From Rhyzopertha dominica (lineage: Eukaryota; Arthropoda; Insecta; Coleoptera; Bostrichidae), in the NCBI GenBank assembly GCA_025024175.1, contig QCXZ01000137.1, forward strand, positions 24,304,001-24,368,000: a DNA stretch of 64,000 nt. The letters are read 5' to 3'. Made by a program: the position numbers and the translations under genes. Numbering within the stretch: position 1 is the first letter of the stretch; every line of letters starts with the position of its first letter. Positions 24,148 through 37,300 of this stretch are shown here, piece after piece. Below the pieces are notes generated by a model. It was not told the origin of the DNA. It saw only the letters and a list, made by a program, of their open reading frames with translations, and did no database searches.

Positions 24148-26660
24148 TCAACAACCGGTCGCGTATTTTGAAAGTCTGTAATGCTACAGCACACCTGTAT
24201 GGAGATACGTTAGCTAGAGATACTTCTTCATACACCGTGGAAGCACTTACATTTTTCATCAGCCCATTACTTAAAATATTCTATTGTGCATTAATAATTC
24301 TGCGGATTGGTATCACTCGTGATTTAAAACGCGTGCGTTCTGGTAAACGACCGAACGGTACTTTCACCAAAAAGTCGCGGAAATGAATAAGAAATTTTAA
24401 AAATAATATTAATGCAAATCTACCTAAGCTAAAGTTCACTGAATAATTGATTTCAAAAGTCTGCACATTTTTTTATCAAGCTAGTATTATTTGGTCAACA
24501 AATGGACAAAGAAATAAAAATTAAGTCAACGCGACAAAGAGAAACATAGAAAGAATATAATTTTTTATTGTAATACTAATTTTATTATCTTTATCTATAG
24601 TGATTAGCAAATAGTAAATTAACATTTCGTTATAATGAACACAGTCTTAATCTAATGCTTTCATTGGATAGTTCGTTGTCAAACTGTACCGTTGTACGGT
24701 GACAATATTAAATGTGCTGTAACGCTGAGCGCTTTCGAAAAAGTTACAAGCGTTACAGCCGTGGCCATGGTACAGCACATACACTTATTATCCTTCTCGC
24801 ATTTACTCCCTCTAACTTACGTATCAGGCGTGCTGTAGCATTAGAGATCAAGACGACTTGTACCTATGTTTGAGATTGTGTAAATGACCACATTTAAATT
24901 GTGATAATGGGGGACACTTTCAAGATACCTAACCTTACCCAATCCAACCGAAGTTTTTTTTAATAAATACCGCATAAAAGTAAGGTGACCAACCGTCCGG
25001 ATTTAACCCGGACAGGTTTGTATTTTCGTTTATGAGTCCATACTTAATATGGTATCCGGATTTGTCCGGATTTTCAATATTTGTTTAGATTTGTTCGTTT
25101 TTTTATAGTTTGTGCTAAAAATGTGCACATGGTATTTTATACTTTTTAATTTTTGCCAGTGGTCTTTTCATGAAGTTAGTCGTAGCTAACTTCATACTTT
25201 CATGTATTACATTAATGTCAATCACAGACATCTCATGTATTATGTAAACGGCTAATTGTTATAGCATGCGCGAGAAAATATTGTAACGACCTGTATGTTG
25301 CCATATTGCTCGTTCGTAGGGCAGCGAGTCTGCGCGGTAACTCGCTGGTGTGACAAAGTGAAAAGTGAATGGTAATTAGCCAAATGTGCGACAGGTCCTG
25401 TTGTTTGTTGTACCGTTGCTACGACGTTTCCATATTATAATCTTTACTGCACCTGCGTCTGGCCCTACCTGTTATCACAAAATCTTATTACATTAAACTT
25501 CTAAGTTTACGTATCTAGTTCTGTGGTGTCAGCACGCAATTGTGTAGCCGGCATTAGGTTGCCTGGTCATCTAGCCATCTCTCTTTATCCTATATTACAA
25601 ATAGCACCATGAAGGCGTCCGGACAGCCCTACATAAAAGACAACCATCTAAAAGATATTACCTATACAGGGTCCGCCAGCTAAAACTCCCCAAGCTTGGA
25701 TTTTCATTATTTTTTTAGGCACAACCTTACGTTATATGTCAAATTGTAGGTCTTTTTAAACCGTTTAAAAGTAGCATAGTGAGTGTCCACAATTTTTTTT
25801 ATCGATTATGATATTTTACAAATAAAGTTAATTTTTGTAAATAATTTTTTACCTTGCCCCGCATAATAAATATTGCTTTGATACCGATGTTTGGTCTTCT
25901 TCAATTTATGTCATTATGCGTAATTTTTACTCCTTCTTGATGAAGAACAAGAAAAACTCGTCGCCGCCATATTCTGTTAATATGGCTGTTCACAATTTTT
26001 TAAGTGTTAGTTTAACACTTATTACTGTACAGATTATACCTACATACACACAAAACTCAAAAATTTGGAGTACCTTTTAAAAAGATCACGTACAAAGTTC
26101 GTTCTAAAGGGAGAGAGGCTAGAATACGATACCCTGCGATGAGGCTAGTGGGTGATGTAGAAAACCAAACTAGCCTCATCGCAGGGTATTGTTTTCTAGC
26201 CTTTCTCTCTTTAGAACGAACTTTGCACTTGATTTATTTAAAAGCTACTCGAAAGGGGTTTTGTGTGCAGCGATGGGTATGTAGGCATATAGCAATATTT
26301 ATTATACGGAGTGAGGTAAGAAAATATTTACAAAAGTTAACTTTATTTGCAAAATATCATAATATCAAAATTTTTTTGGACACTCACTATGCTATTTTTA
26401 AAGGAGTCAAAAAACCTGTCTGGGTATTTTTAGCTGGCGGGCCCTGTACATTTGCAGAACCCAATTTTTAGTGCACGACAGAAAATTTTAACTATACAAA
26501 ATCACAGTGCTCGTGCTTCCAGTGTATACCTACTAATAATTTCTGCATATGTTCGAAGAAATCACAAGTGGTGCAGCACATACAGTTATCCTTATCTCGT
26601 TTGCTCTCTCTAACTGAGGCGTGCTGTAACATTCAAAGCTTTTAAAATACGCCACCTGGC
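24148..26660. repeat. Composite region with TACAGCAC-type inverted repeats
   Basis: The left end (about 24155-24195, GCGTATTTTGAAAGTCTG then TACAGCACACC) is mirrored by the right end (about 26620-26660, GGCGTGCTGTAACATT then AAAATACGCC). An extra internal copy lies at about 24765-24850. The 24765-24850 and 26571-26640 blocks are direct copies of each other (CAGCACATACA, then TTATCC, CTCTAACT and GCGTGCTGTA). This suggests a non-autonomous element, or several nested ones, into which the foldback at 25665-26448 later inserted. No transposase is seen. Confidence 0.45.
25665..26448. mobile_element. Foldback / Tc1-mariner-type MITE
   Basis: The ends read TACAGGGTCCGCCAGCTAAAA and its inverted match TAGCTGGCGGGCCCTGTA. 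They fit TIRs beginning CAGGG flanked by a TA duplication, as in Tc1/mariner elements. Almost the whole element folds back on itself. The innermost arms at about 26091-26152 and 26168-26231 (CCTGCGATGAGGCTAGT and complement) are nearly perfect around a short loop. The left arm carries roughly 200 bp (about 25890-26090) that the right arm lacks. It encodes nothing recognisable. Confidence 0.75.
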
Positions 26661-27505
26661 CAGAATCCACCACAAACTTTAGAGATACTTGAAAATTTTG
26701 CTTAAACTGATTTCATATTTAAGCTGCAACCATAAAATCAATTTACTTCAAAGGCTCTTTGGTTAATAAGTGCATATTTAATTTACATTATCATAAAACA
26801 TTTTAGAAAACTACACCACATCTTATAGTACCAATCAATTCGAAACGGATAGAAAACAATACTTTTTTTGCTTCGACCAGTACGATCGTGTTTGAATTTA
26901 GCACCTTCGTATATGGTTTCATGAATCATTATTGAACTAGGTTCATGTTATTGATAAAAACTAATTTATTTACTGGCCTTAATTAAACATTTAGCAATTG
27001 TCTTCCATCCAACTACGGTGCTTGAGAAGGTTCAGAAAATAAACACTGGCGTAAACCATTTTGGAATTTTTAATGTTTAGTATGAGCTAAGGGAAAAGTT
27101 ATATTAATAAAGCAAGCATTAGGGGATTCTATACATAACTGAATTGATATGCCTAACCGTTAAGCAAAAAATATACAGTATTTATTTATTTAACAGATCA
27201 TCCGTAAAATTCTCTTCGATACGGATGATAGTGCACTAAATTATTTATTGAATGGATATTCATTATTTTGGTTTTCATGATATCTGGACTTTGGGTAGTA
27301 ATTTACACGATGGATTTTTTGATACCTATTTACTTATACTACTACTGACATGGGCAGGATTTCAATAGTAGAAGTTGCATAATTTAAGTCTTAAAAATGT
27401 AGAAGAAACCTGGACATAGACATTTATTTTAACAGCATGGCATATTAAAACGAAATATAACATAATTGCAGATTGCAGCTAGGGAATATAATATTTATTA
27501 TGCGT
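26661..27505. other. Intergenic, nothing recognised
   Basis: AT-rich, no open frame of note and no repeat that I can identify. Confidence 0.4.
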
Positions 27506-27892
27506 ATTATGCGATGTAGTATGACACTGCAAGTAGTGATCCTATCGACGGATAGATGACAGAGGATGTCGATACTCTCCAGAGATTTTTATCAATCGAA
27601 CCTTCGCGGAAGGTGTCGCTTTTGGAATTTTCGATGCGGGTATAAATAGCCCGAAGAAGAGAGCGCGGGCGGTTCTGAATTGAAATAACGGTTATCAAGC
27701 GAGCTAAAGTCTTAGTAAAACAGGTGTTCTTAGTGCTAGTGTGTGTAGTTTAGTGNTTTAGTGAATTAGTAGCGTTAAGATAGTAGTATTGTGAACTAAT
27801 TGTGTCTAGACTTGATACAAGTTTTTTAAATAAAAGGAAGTTAGTCAGAAATTCGCAGTTTTCGAGCCCGAAAAGTCTTAACAATATGTTTT
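27506..27892 (+). promoter_or_regulatory. TATA-containing segment upstream of desaturase B (promoter or solo LTR)
   Basis: A strong TATAAATAG box at 27641-27649 lies in GC-richer DNA, with AATAAAAGG about 190 bp downstream near 27831. It is about 660 bp upstream of the desaturase B ATG and could be its promoter. The layout, with a TGTAGTATGAC start at 27506, TATA box, poly(A) signal and a TTAACA end at about 27892, also looks like a solo LTR. I found no matching target-site duplication. A second TATAAAAG lies at 28031-28038. The two readings cannot be separated from sequence alone. Confidence 0.4.
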
Positions 27893-28306
27893 AGTACACC
27901 GCAGAGGATCGGCCTTTTACTACAACGCTAAAGAAGCTGTAGTAGTTCTTTTGTGGTTTATTCTGTTCCCATTCTTGCGAAAAGGCAAATATAATTTTGT
28001 CTGCACTGGATCCAAACCGCATTAACGAACTATAAAAGAAGGCAAAGCGTTTCCCTCTGCACTTGATTAAGGTGCAAGTAGTATAGAGTTTAATATTCCG
28101 TTTTAATCCTAAGACTAATTTCTACTTTGAATAATATAAGATACTTAATAACTTACTTCTTGTTGGGGAACAAAACTGCACAAATAATATACGTTTGCTA
28201 TAAGCTTTACTTTAATTTCAGCAATCGGCTGTCCCTGGAATTCTGTTGAACTACAACCAAGTGTCTTATCACCTTAAGTTCGTTTGAAATGTTTTCCTAT
28301 ATTTCC

Positions 28307-31300
28307 ATGGCTCCAAACGTGTCGGTTCCCACTGAAGTTTTATACGAATATGGTCGCGAAGTTACTGCAAAGAACGTTTCAGTAGAATGTGTGGAGTTAG
28401 AAAAAAGAAAATACCAGCTAGTCTGGAGAAATATTATCGGTATGACATACTTACACCTTGGTGCACTATATGGCATTTATCTGACGTTCACGTCGGCCAG
28501 TGTATATACGGTTCTATTTGGTAAGTTCAATTACAATAGTAGAGTAGGTACCTTGTTGATTATCACTAAGTACAGGAGCGTTAAATGATCACCTGTTTAA
28601 ACACAGATACGGGGTCTTTCCTGTAAGGAATGCGATTTTTCCCGCGGTTCTACTAGTCGTCGATCATGTCCAACGGACCGGTTCGGTTAGCTAGAGACAG
28701 GCTGCCAGCGTTGGATAGCTGAAGCCTGTCTCTCACACCCACACCCACACGAACAACGGTACGCCATCAAATATTGTGCAAAACTTAACAAAAATCTTGC
28801 CGATACCTACGCAACGATTAGGGTAGCTTACAGGGACACGGCTGATTTGTACTCTCAAATTTCGACATTGTTTAAGGAGGGAACATATGGCCTACGTGCA
28901 AAATTTATAAAACACAGACAGTTCTTTGAATATTCGGATGCTAGAGGAGACTTTAAGCCTCCTGAAAATAATTGTGCACGACAACGTTTAGAAAAAATTG
29001 CATGTGTGTGCGCCAAATTTATGTCCAATCTTGACTGACGATCAAACGAACAAATGAGTGAACTTATGGAATAGGAGTAATTTGAAAGGATTTTTGGAAC
29101 AGTTAATACCGAATACGAAATGTGAGTTTTCATATTCCACTTTGGGGCAAAGAATGACAAGTCCAAGATGAAAACAATGCTCATTGTTTTTTTACGCCAA
29201 GGGTGTTGGTCCAGAAGGAGTTTGTCTGCCTCAAGGGCAGTTCCTTGCCGAGAAAAACTTAGCAACACTGCCGCAGCTCCGTACATTGCAATGGCTGACC
29301 TTCTTTGCCCCCCCCCCACCCTTTTTGGGACGCTTGAGGCGATCCAAACCGCCATAACGACGCCATCAAAGATATGTACCGTGCATGGGGGAGTCGCTGG
29401 AAAGGGTGTGTAGGTGTCCAAAGGTACTAGTTTGAAGAGTTTTAAAAGTTTGCAACTTTATCTTGAATAGATCATTCTAAAAATGTATTTACCTTACTTA
29501 CCGGACAGACCTTGTATGTGTTTTATTTCAAAACTAGACTATTATAAATAACGCATCCCTGTGTTGCGAGTAATTTATTTCTCAATTAAGTTTCGTGGCT
29601 TATAAGCTCACTTTCTGGAAAACAAGCTTACCTTTTGTCTGAGGGAACGTACACGTTCTCTTTTAACCTAAAAGGCAGTTGCGTAACGAGTAGTCAAGCG
29701 TATATTTAATTTGTTTGTAACAGTCCTTTTTTCGGGACAAAAACAAAAAATTAAGCCTTTATGGATTTTTGACATATATCGGCTTACGTACATCATAAGC
29801 TCTGGTTCTTTTATGTGTAGAACTGTGAACTAATTGAATTTTAAATCACTGCTTAATGTGATTTGTATTCTCTTATAGTCTTATAGACCTGACGAGCGTT
29901 GTTTTGGAAAAGACTAGTTCGTATGCTTTTGGGTTACCTATTGTATTATTTGCATGTTGCTATAATATATGTATTATTCTAGGTCTATCTATAGCACTTC
30001 TGGGCGGATTCGGAATTACAGGAGGCGCGCATAGACTCTGGGCGCACAAATCGTATAAAGCTAAATGGCAACTTCGTCTGTTTCTAATGTTCTGTAACAC
30101 CTTGGCTTTTCAGGTACCTATGTAACTTTAAGCTGGCTTATAAGTCAGAAATTATCTGTTTTATAAAAATTGTGTGTTACAGTTACTATTATATTTGGCA
30201 TGTATTTGCTCGCTTTCTCTTTTTATCAGTGCCGAAGCTGTGCAATTCGGTGGTGTGGGCATGCAACGGTGCAGCCTCATTGAACACAATTCTCATCGAA
30301 TACTGATAACCGAATCCGACCGAACACAGTTTTCCAATACACCCAAGGTTTTAAATAATTATAAATAAATAATAAAAATAAAATAAATTATAAATAAAGA
30401 GTTATGATCAGTGAGAATGGTGCTCGATGAAGCGGTCTCCATGCAACGCGCTGTTCGAGAGTGCTCGAAGGGTGTGGGAACATCCAAAGTGAATGACAAC
30501 ACGCTAGAGACTGTATTTGCCCTAATGTTCATTTGTCCTTATCTTGATTCGGACGGTGTCGGGTCGGGACTAGACATGAGGGATGGCCAGACTTGACCTA
30601 CTTTAGAACAAGTGTGTTTATCCAGGGAGATGTAGTGGTGTTGTATATTTGACAATACAGCTGGATTCAGTCTTCTTAAGGCTTTCACGGCCGGCGTTGT
30701 ATCTGATGATGATTTCTTCCGGGCTGTTATTGTTTTGATTGTTCTGTTGAATCAACCATTCCATCTGATTGTGGTTTAAGAGTTGTTCTGGTTTTCGAAA
30801 TACCCAGTAAGCGACAGAGTTCCTGAAATACCCTTGACTCAAAATTTCTTCCTTGATCCGAGTGCAATTCCAGAGGCACTCCAAACCTACACACGAGGTT
30901 ATCGACAAGAACTCGTGCCACCGTCGAGGGTTCCTGATTCGGAATTGCGTAGGCTTCTGGCCACCTGCTGAAATAATCGATCGCAACGAGGGTGTACCTA
31001 TTGTTGTCAGTTGTGGTGGAAAATGGTCCGGCGATGTCAATAGCAATCCTCTCAAATGGTGCCCCCACGTTGTACTGCTTCATTCTTCCTCTTAGTCGTG
31101 TTGTTTGACCCCTGGTAGTTGCGCAGGTTGCATATTTGCCGCACATCCTCTCGACAGTGTACCCAGTAGAATCGTTCGCGGACTTTTGACAAAGCCTTGT
31201 TTACTCCCAGGTGGGCAGCCGATGTTGCCCCATGCACCTCTTCTAACATTCGTGGTACCACTAACTGCATGGTGACTTGCTTCTTATCGGCACTATCCCA

Positions 31301-34300
31301 CGCTCTCTTTAACAGGCCGTTCTCCACTCGCAAAGATTCCCACTGGGCACACCTCGCTTTTGAGGCCGGACTTTCCGGCGACACTTCCTCCCGTCCAGGT
31401 CGTGGTCGTGGACCAATATCGGTGTCCTCTTGCTAAGCCTTCCTGACGTTCTCAGCTATCCACTCCTCGCCTTGCTCCATGGTGACTGCTTTTACATCGA
31501 CCGTGCCCTCGCGCTCGTCCGCTTGCTTACAATATTTGCATTCTCCACACTGTCTTCTACATAAAGCATCAGCGTTGTTATGATGCTTTCCTGGACGATG
31601 CTGTATTTAAATCATACTGCTGCAATCTCTCACTCTATCCAGCAACTTGTCTCTCTGGATTCTCTTGTCGTAAAAGCCAGGATAATGCAGCATGGTCAGT
31701 CCTTATGAGGAATTCTGATCCATATAGGTACTTGTGGAAATGGTCTGTGAACTTTACTATGGCCAGTAGTTCCTTCCTCGTGATGCTGTAATACCCTATA
31801 ACGTTTTCTTCGCCGTCCTGCATCGGCGACAGCACAGCTCCGACGCCTACTTTACTTGCATCCGTATCCAAAATAAATTTTTCGTGCCGTGGGGGTATGC
31901 CAAGATCGAGCTACTGCAAAACGCTGGCTTCAAGTTCCTAAAAGCTTTCTCATGGCCTACTTCCATGCATAATTCATCTTAGGTTCTGTAAGTTGGTGCA
32001 ATGAGACAGCAACTTTTGGGAATCCCTCCACAAATCTTATAGAGTAAGTGCAGATTCCTTAATCCGTGTTTGGAGACGTGACCAATCTCTTGTTGCCTTA
32101 ATCTTATCCTCGTTGCTTTGGATCCCGTCTGCCAAAACCGTATGCCCAGGAAATTTCACTTTCTTCTAGAAAAGTGCACATTGATTTGGATTTCGTTTTA
32201 GATTCGCTGTTCTAAATCTGTCGAACACCTCCTGAAGGTTCCTCAGGTGTTCGTCGAATTTGCGCCCCATAACCATGACGTCATCCAGGTAAACTAGGCA
32301 TGTTTTACATGTCAAGCCACGTAACACCAGCTTCATTAATCGTTTAAACGTAGCCGGAGCATTGCATAGGCCGAATGGCATTACCGTGAACTGATGTAAA
32401 CCGCAACTTGTTCTGTGGATATATTCTCACTTGCCAGTATCCACTCTGCAAATCCAACGTTAAAAACCATGTAGATTTAGAAAGAGTGGTCAATATGTCG
32501 TCAACTCTGGGTAGTGGATAGCTGTACTTTGTGACGCCATTCAGCTTGCGATAATCAGCACAGAATCGAAGTGATCCACCCTTTTTGGTGACTAGCACTA
32601 CCGGTAAAGACCTTCGCCAAATTCACTTGTTTGCGAAAGCTAGCCTTCTGGGTGCCTATCGCATAGGTTGCGCACCCCCGGTGTTGATCCTATGTTGGAC
32701 TAAGTCTGTTCTTTCTAAGGGTTTGTTTTGTTCAGCGAACACTTGTTGTTTGCGCCTCAAGAACTCTCGCGCTTTGCTTGCTTTTTTTGTTATTAAGGTG
32801 TCTCAGATCGAAGTTAACCTAGACCGGTGCTCCTGATGACTTGGGCGGTTCCTCTTGGGCTTCACATGTGTTTACCTTCATTACAGGAGAGCATGACGCC
32901 AAGAGATATCCTTTTCTTACCACTATTCTACAGGAGCAATGTTCGCTACTCTCACTGGTACTGTCTTCGATGTCTTAACAAGGGTTCTTGCAACTAACAA
33001 GTATTTATTGGCGTCTCCAGCCGGTTCAATCAATCCGAAGATGGTGGCGCTCATTAATTGTTCGCTGCTTCTTTTAATCCTTTGTTTCACAAGCAAACAG
33101 TTTCACGTGTCTCGCTTCGTCTCCTGCAGTTGATAACACGAAACTCTCGCCAAATTTAAGAATACGCTGTTCTGGATCGTATGCAAGACCGTACTTTCCT
33201 ATGAGATTGATACCCATAATAAAGTCCAAAACTGCCCCAGTTCCACTTCCACTTCAGCTTCCCCAAGTGCTGCAGAATTTTCTCTTGTCACTTCTCCCAC
33301 AGGAGAATCACGGCCGGTACGAGGTTCTTCTTTATTATGGAAACTATAGCTCCAGCATCCACAGCTGCTTACACTTTGCTTCCATTGATGCATGCCGTCA
33401 CAGTAAGACTGTCGAGGTTGTTACGTCGTAGGAGGTTCTCGGAGGTGATCTTGGAGGCTTTGTCTATTTGTACAGTCGGTGTGCGCTCCTTAACACCGAC
33501 TGATTTTAGTTTTCCTGCTGCTGTTGGTTTGTAGAGGCCGCTGGGAGCACCACTTTGCAATTCTTCTTGAAGTTTACCTAGTTTACAGTAGCGGTAGCAG
33601 GTTTATTGACGCTCGCCAGCCTTAAATACATCTCGTTCACATTACTTATTTCATAGGATCACTTTCCTCGACCTGCGAACCACTTACCTTGCGCTGATCC
33701 CAGTTGGCAGCTGACGCTCCAGCTTTTTACATTCCCAACTGGCTTGAACTGCATCTTGTAGATTTCAAACATTGTCTGTCCATCGTGTAGGGTGGTAGTT
33801 TAATCTTGCTGCCTCTAGTTCCTGCCGAAAACTTGGATCATCCTTTCTTTCACGTCCATTTTCAATTCCTTAATCGAGTTTCAAACTTCTCTTTAACGTA
33901 ACTGACTCTTTCCTCGATTTGCAGTTACGTAGATAATTATGCCAGCACTTATTTGTATTGTAAAGGACTGTCCTTTGAAATAAAAAATGGGAGTTTCTTT
34001 GTTTAGATTTCCAGAGGACGACCGCAGTTTTGATTACTAAATATGTTTTCCTGGCTTATAATTATTATGTCGGTTTTGATTTTGATTGAACCTGAATCTC
34101 CGTTAACGTAACGTTCTCGCTTCCCCAGTAGTAGGCATGAATATGTTTTTGTTTACACTATGCTAAACACGTGCGCGTACGTTGCTCGGGTAACGAGCAA
34201 GTCTCCTAAGCGGAGAAAAACCAATTGTCGCGTAGGAGAGCGAATAGTAAGAGCAGGACTTACGTAAGTAGGTTGTAGAACAGTGGGACTGCAGGCCAAG

Positions 34301-37300
34301 GGGTGCAGTACTTGACTTGGTCTTGCTAGCGAAAATGGCACTAGCGCGCACACCACGAAAGATACGGTGCAACTGGTTTCTTCAGGAGAGACAAGGACAA
34401 AATGGTAAACGGAAAAAGGAGCAACAAAAAACTGGATCCAATATCCAACACCAATAGTATGCGAGTATACTGCTGTAACTGACCAGTCGTGTAAATTTAA
34501 CCCCAAGAAAAATGAGGAGTGATTTTACTGGTTCCTTTATTATACTGTGCTTTAACAGTTATGTTCCCACAGCGCCATATGGCGCCACTATTATTGATGG
34601 GTGCACAATGCTACATAATTTAGTTATAAGTGAGTTACAATAACCCATTCACTATTTCACAACGTCAAGTAAAAACGAATCACTGTGATTGGCAGTGACT
34701 TTTGAATCGCGGTGAAACAGTCACTGCTAGTGAAATATCGCCTATCTTCATCTCTACCTACATAATATGTTCTACTTCAACAAAATAGAGTGAACGTGAT
34801 TTTTATTTGAACGCTAATATATAGATAAAGTATATATATAACTTATACCCGATGTTGAGCAANTCGTTTAATTTATAATCTTCCACAATGATAAAGCGAT
34901 TATTATTATTATGTTCATGTGTGTAATTGGGTATTTGCCATGTATTTATATTTTATTAAATTGCATATTAATAGGAAGCATCTAATTCACAAAACAGCTG
35001 TGACAGCTTATAAATTCGAAAAATTGGATCGTAAGGTGTATTTATAATATTAAAAATGTGAATATTTAAAGGAACCGCCAAAACGCGAACATATTGGCCG
35101 TGACGTCAGGTGTCTTGTAAACGGCCGCTTGCTTACATCTGGGGTCAGCGCGTCACGCGTCAGCCTCAGCCCGTCAAATTATCAGTTTGTTGTTTGCGTT
35201 CATTTTGTGACAAGCGAATTAAAATACGCCAAGAAAAATGAAATATTAATGAGTTATGACTTCTGAAGGGATGTTCATTGTCACGGAATTTGTGTACAAT
35301 GACGAGGAGCGGTTCAACGCGGCGGAGATGAGAAACGTAAAAGCATCATCATAAGTGAATTTTTTTTATCAAATTAACGGAGCATTGATAATTTGATCAC
35401 AGTGGGTTGTTGGACACATACTATTTATAAACATAAAAATGTAAGAAACAAAAATGTACCCTAAACTTGACATTTATTTTAGACGTCAGAATAAATATAA
35501 ATTGCCATTTATTTTCGTGGCTGTTGCGGCTTGTTTCCGGTCTGGCTAACAGTTGAATATATGGGAAAAAACTTATTTCTTTATTATAACATTTCTCTCT
35601 ATCAATTTAAAACGCATATAATTTTCCATATCCTCTTTAAGCTATAACAAAATGGAAACTGAATGGTAAACACCTATAACCCCAAAAAGAATAATAAAAC
35701 TTACATTAAGAATTAAGATGATCTTCACAACAGAAAAACAATCTTTGCGATTTCAGCATATCACGTCTAAGGGCCTTGTACTGACTGAAGTACTTTTACA
35801 ACCATGTATAAAACAACACTTTTCCATACATAATAGATGCTTGTAAAACTACACAAATCACTTTTTGGTGCAACCTCTTACACCGTACTTTCACACAAAA
35901 GCTTTTCCAATACAAGAATGATACTACACTATTAAACAGCACGCTCCACGGTAATGTTTAAATGACGCTTGACGTCACGAGTCAAATAACCTTAGATAGA
36001 AGCGTTTTGGCGGTAACTCCTAAGATTCGAATTTCAGACCTGAAATTCTCTACCTACAAATATTTTTTTAACATGGGGTACGATATATATGCACTTCAAG
36101 ATTCATTTTACGTAATTTAAAAAAAAAAAGTGATAATACCCAATTCTGTTTTTCCTCTTGTAGGATGCTGTTATTGACTGGGCTCGAGATCATAGACTCC
36201 ATCACAAGTATAGTGAGACAGATGCCGATCCTCACAATGCGAAAAGAGGATTCTTCTTCTCGCACGTAGGTTGGTTAATGTGTCGTAAACATCCTCAAGT
36301 CAAGGAAAAGGGGAAAGGTATCGACATGTCAGATCTGTCCAGCGATCCAATCCTGGCGTTCCAAAAGAAACACTACATTATTTTGATGACGCTTATTTGC
36401 TTTGTTTTGCCTGTCTTTATACCAATGCACTTTTGGAACGAAACGTTCGTCAATGCCTGGTACGTCAATGTGCTCAGATACGTTGCATTATTGAATGGCA
36501 CTTGGTCTGTGAACTCGGCGGCTCATCTATGGGGCACAAAACCATATGACAGGTAAATTAAATGTTAAAAATTGAACACTGATACATTTCTCAAAGATTT
36601 TTTTATAATAATTAGGTCTTCTTAACAAAATTTAAAAAATATTTGAGAAAAGGAAAAGCGCTTTCAGCTAATAAATAGCCTTCGTCAGTAGCAGAATAAT
36701 AACAAACAAAAATGGGAACATTTACAATATTATTCTGGCAATGTCAAAAACATAAAGATAAGTAAACTTGACCCCAAACCAAAAGGTAACCTACATAATT
36801 TCATACATTTTATAAAATTTCCAAATAATTAAAGTTTAATAATTTATTGCACAAGTGTAATAAATATAAATTGTCCAGCGTGGCAGTGTGTTTATGTAAG
36901 AATAAATAGTTAGCTAACGAAGAATTGCAATTATTGCTTGAAAAACTATAAGCGCCTGAATGATTTAAAACTGAAACTTGGTCTTTATTGCGGAGAAGAA
37001 AATAATATAGATAGGCTAACTGAGAATTGATTATCAAACTTAAGAGGAAACCAAATAAGTGGTACCTACCGAAAGAAAATTAAAATTTTGTCAATAATTT
37101 TTCCTATAAAATAACATTGCCTTTACAAATAGATTTTCAAAAAAAATCGAAAGAGGTAAGATTCTAACTAATTTACGTAAAATTAATAAATCTAAAAAGG
37201 GCATCTGATTATTGATTTCTGTTTGAAATTTAATAGAAGCATCTAAGGAATTTATAAAAGTAAGAAAATTATTTAGATCATATGAATTACCTACCTGTAA

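Larger units (their letters stand above)
30640..33990 (-). mobile_element. Broken Ty3/gypsy retrotransposon, antisense in desaturase B intron 2
   Basis: On the minus strand the order from right to left is gag zinc knuckle, protease, reverse transcriptase, RNase H and integrase, which is the gypsy (Metaviridae-type) order with integrase last. Every domain is split by stops and frameshifts. No LTR pair or target-site duplication was found, so the borders are approximate. A 14-bp palindrome GCGCCATATGGCGC at 34572-34585 and a frame at 34153-34506 lie beyond the right edge and may belong to its leader or LTR. The element is antisense to the desaturase and inside an intron. Confidence 0.8.

Noticed and set aside
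24950..25080. GGTGACCAACCGTCCGG and repeated TCCGGATT words resembling transposon ends
   Set aside because: I could not find a matching opposite end or target-site duplication.
28289..28306. Upstream in-frame ATG as the start of desaturase B
   Set aside because: It would add MFSYIS, absent from A. The ATG at 28307 aligns exactly with the A start, so the downstream start is preferred, although initiation upstream is possible.
28855..29421. 188-codon minus-strand frame
   Set aside because: Antisense of the mariner-like relic. The plus-strand reading gives family-like motifs, while the minus-strand peptide is cysteine/serine-rich without any.
33199..33560. Several plus-strand frames (33201-33431, 33337-33534)
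   Set aside because: They are opposite-strand shadows of the gypsy gag-protease relic.
34153..34506. 117-codon minus-strand frame right of the gypsy relic
   Set aside because: No domain seen. Its position fits the element's untranslated leader or LTR rather than a host gene.
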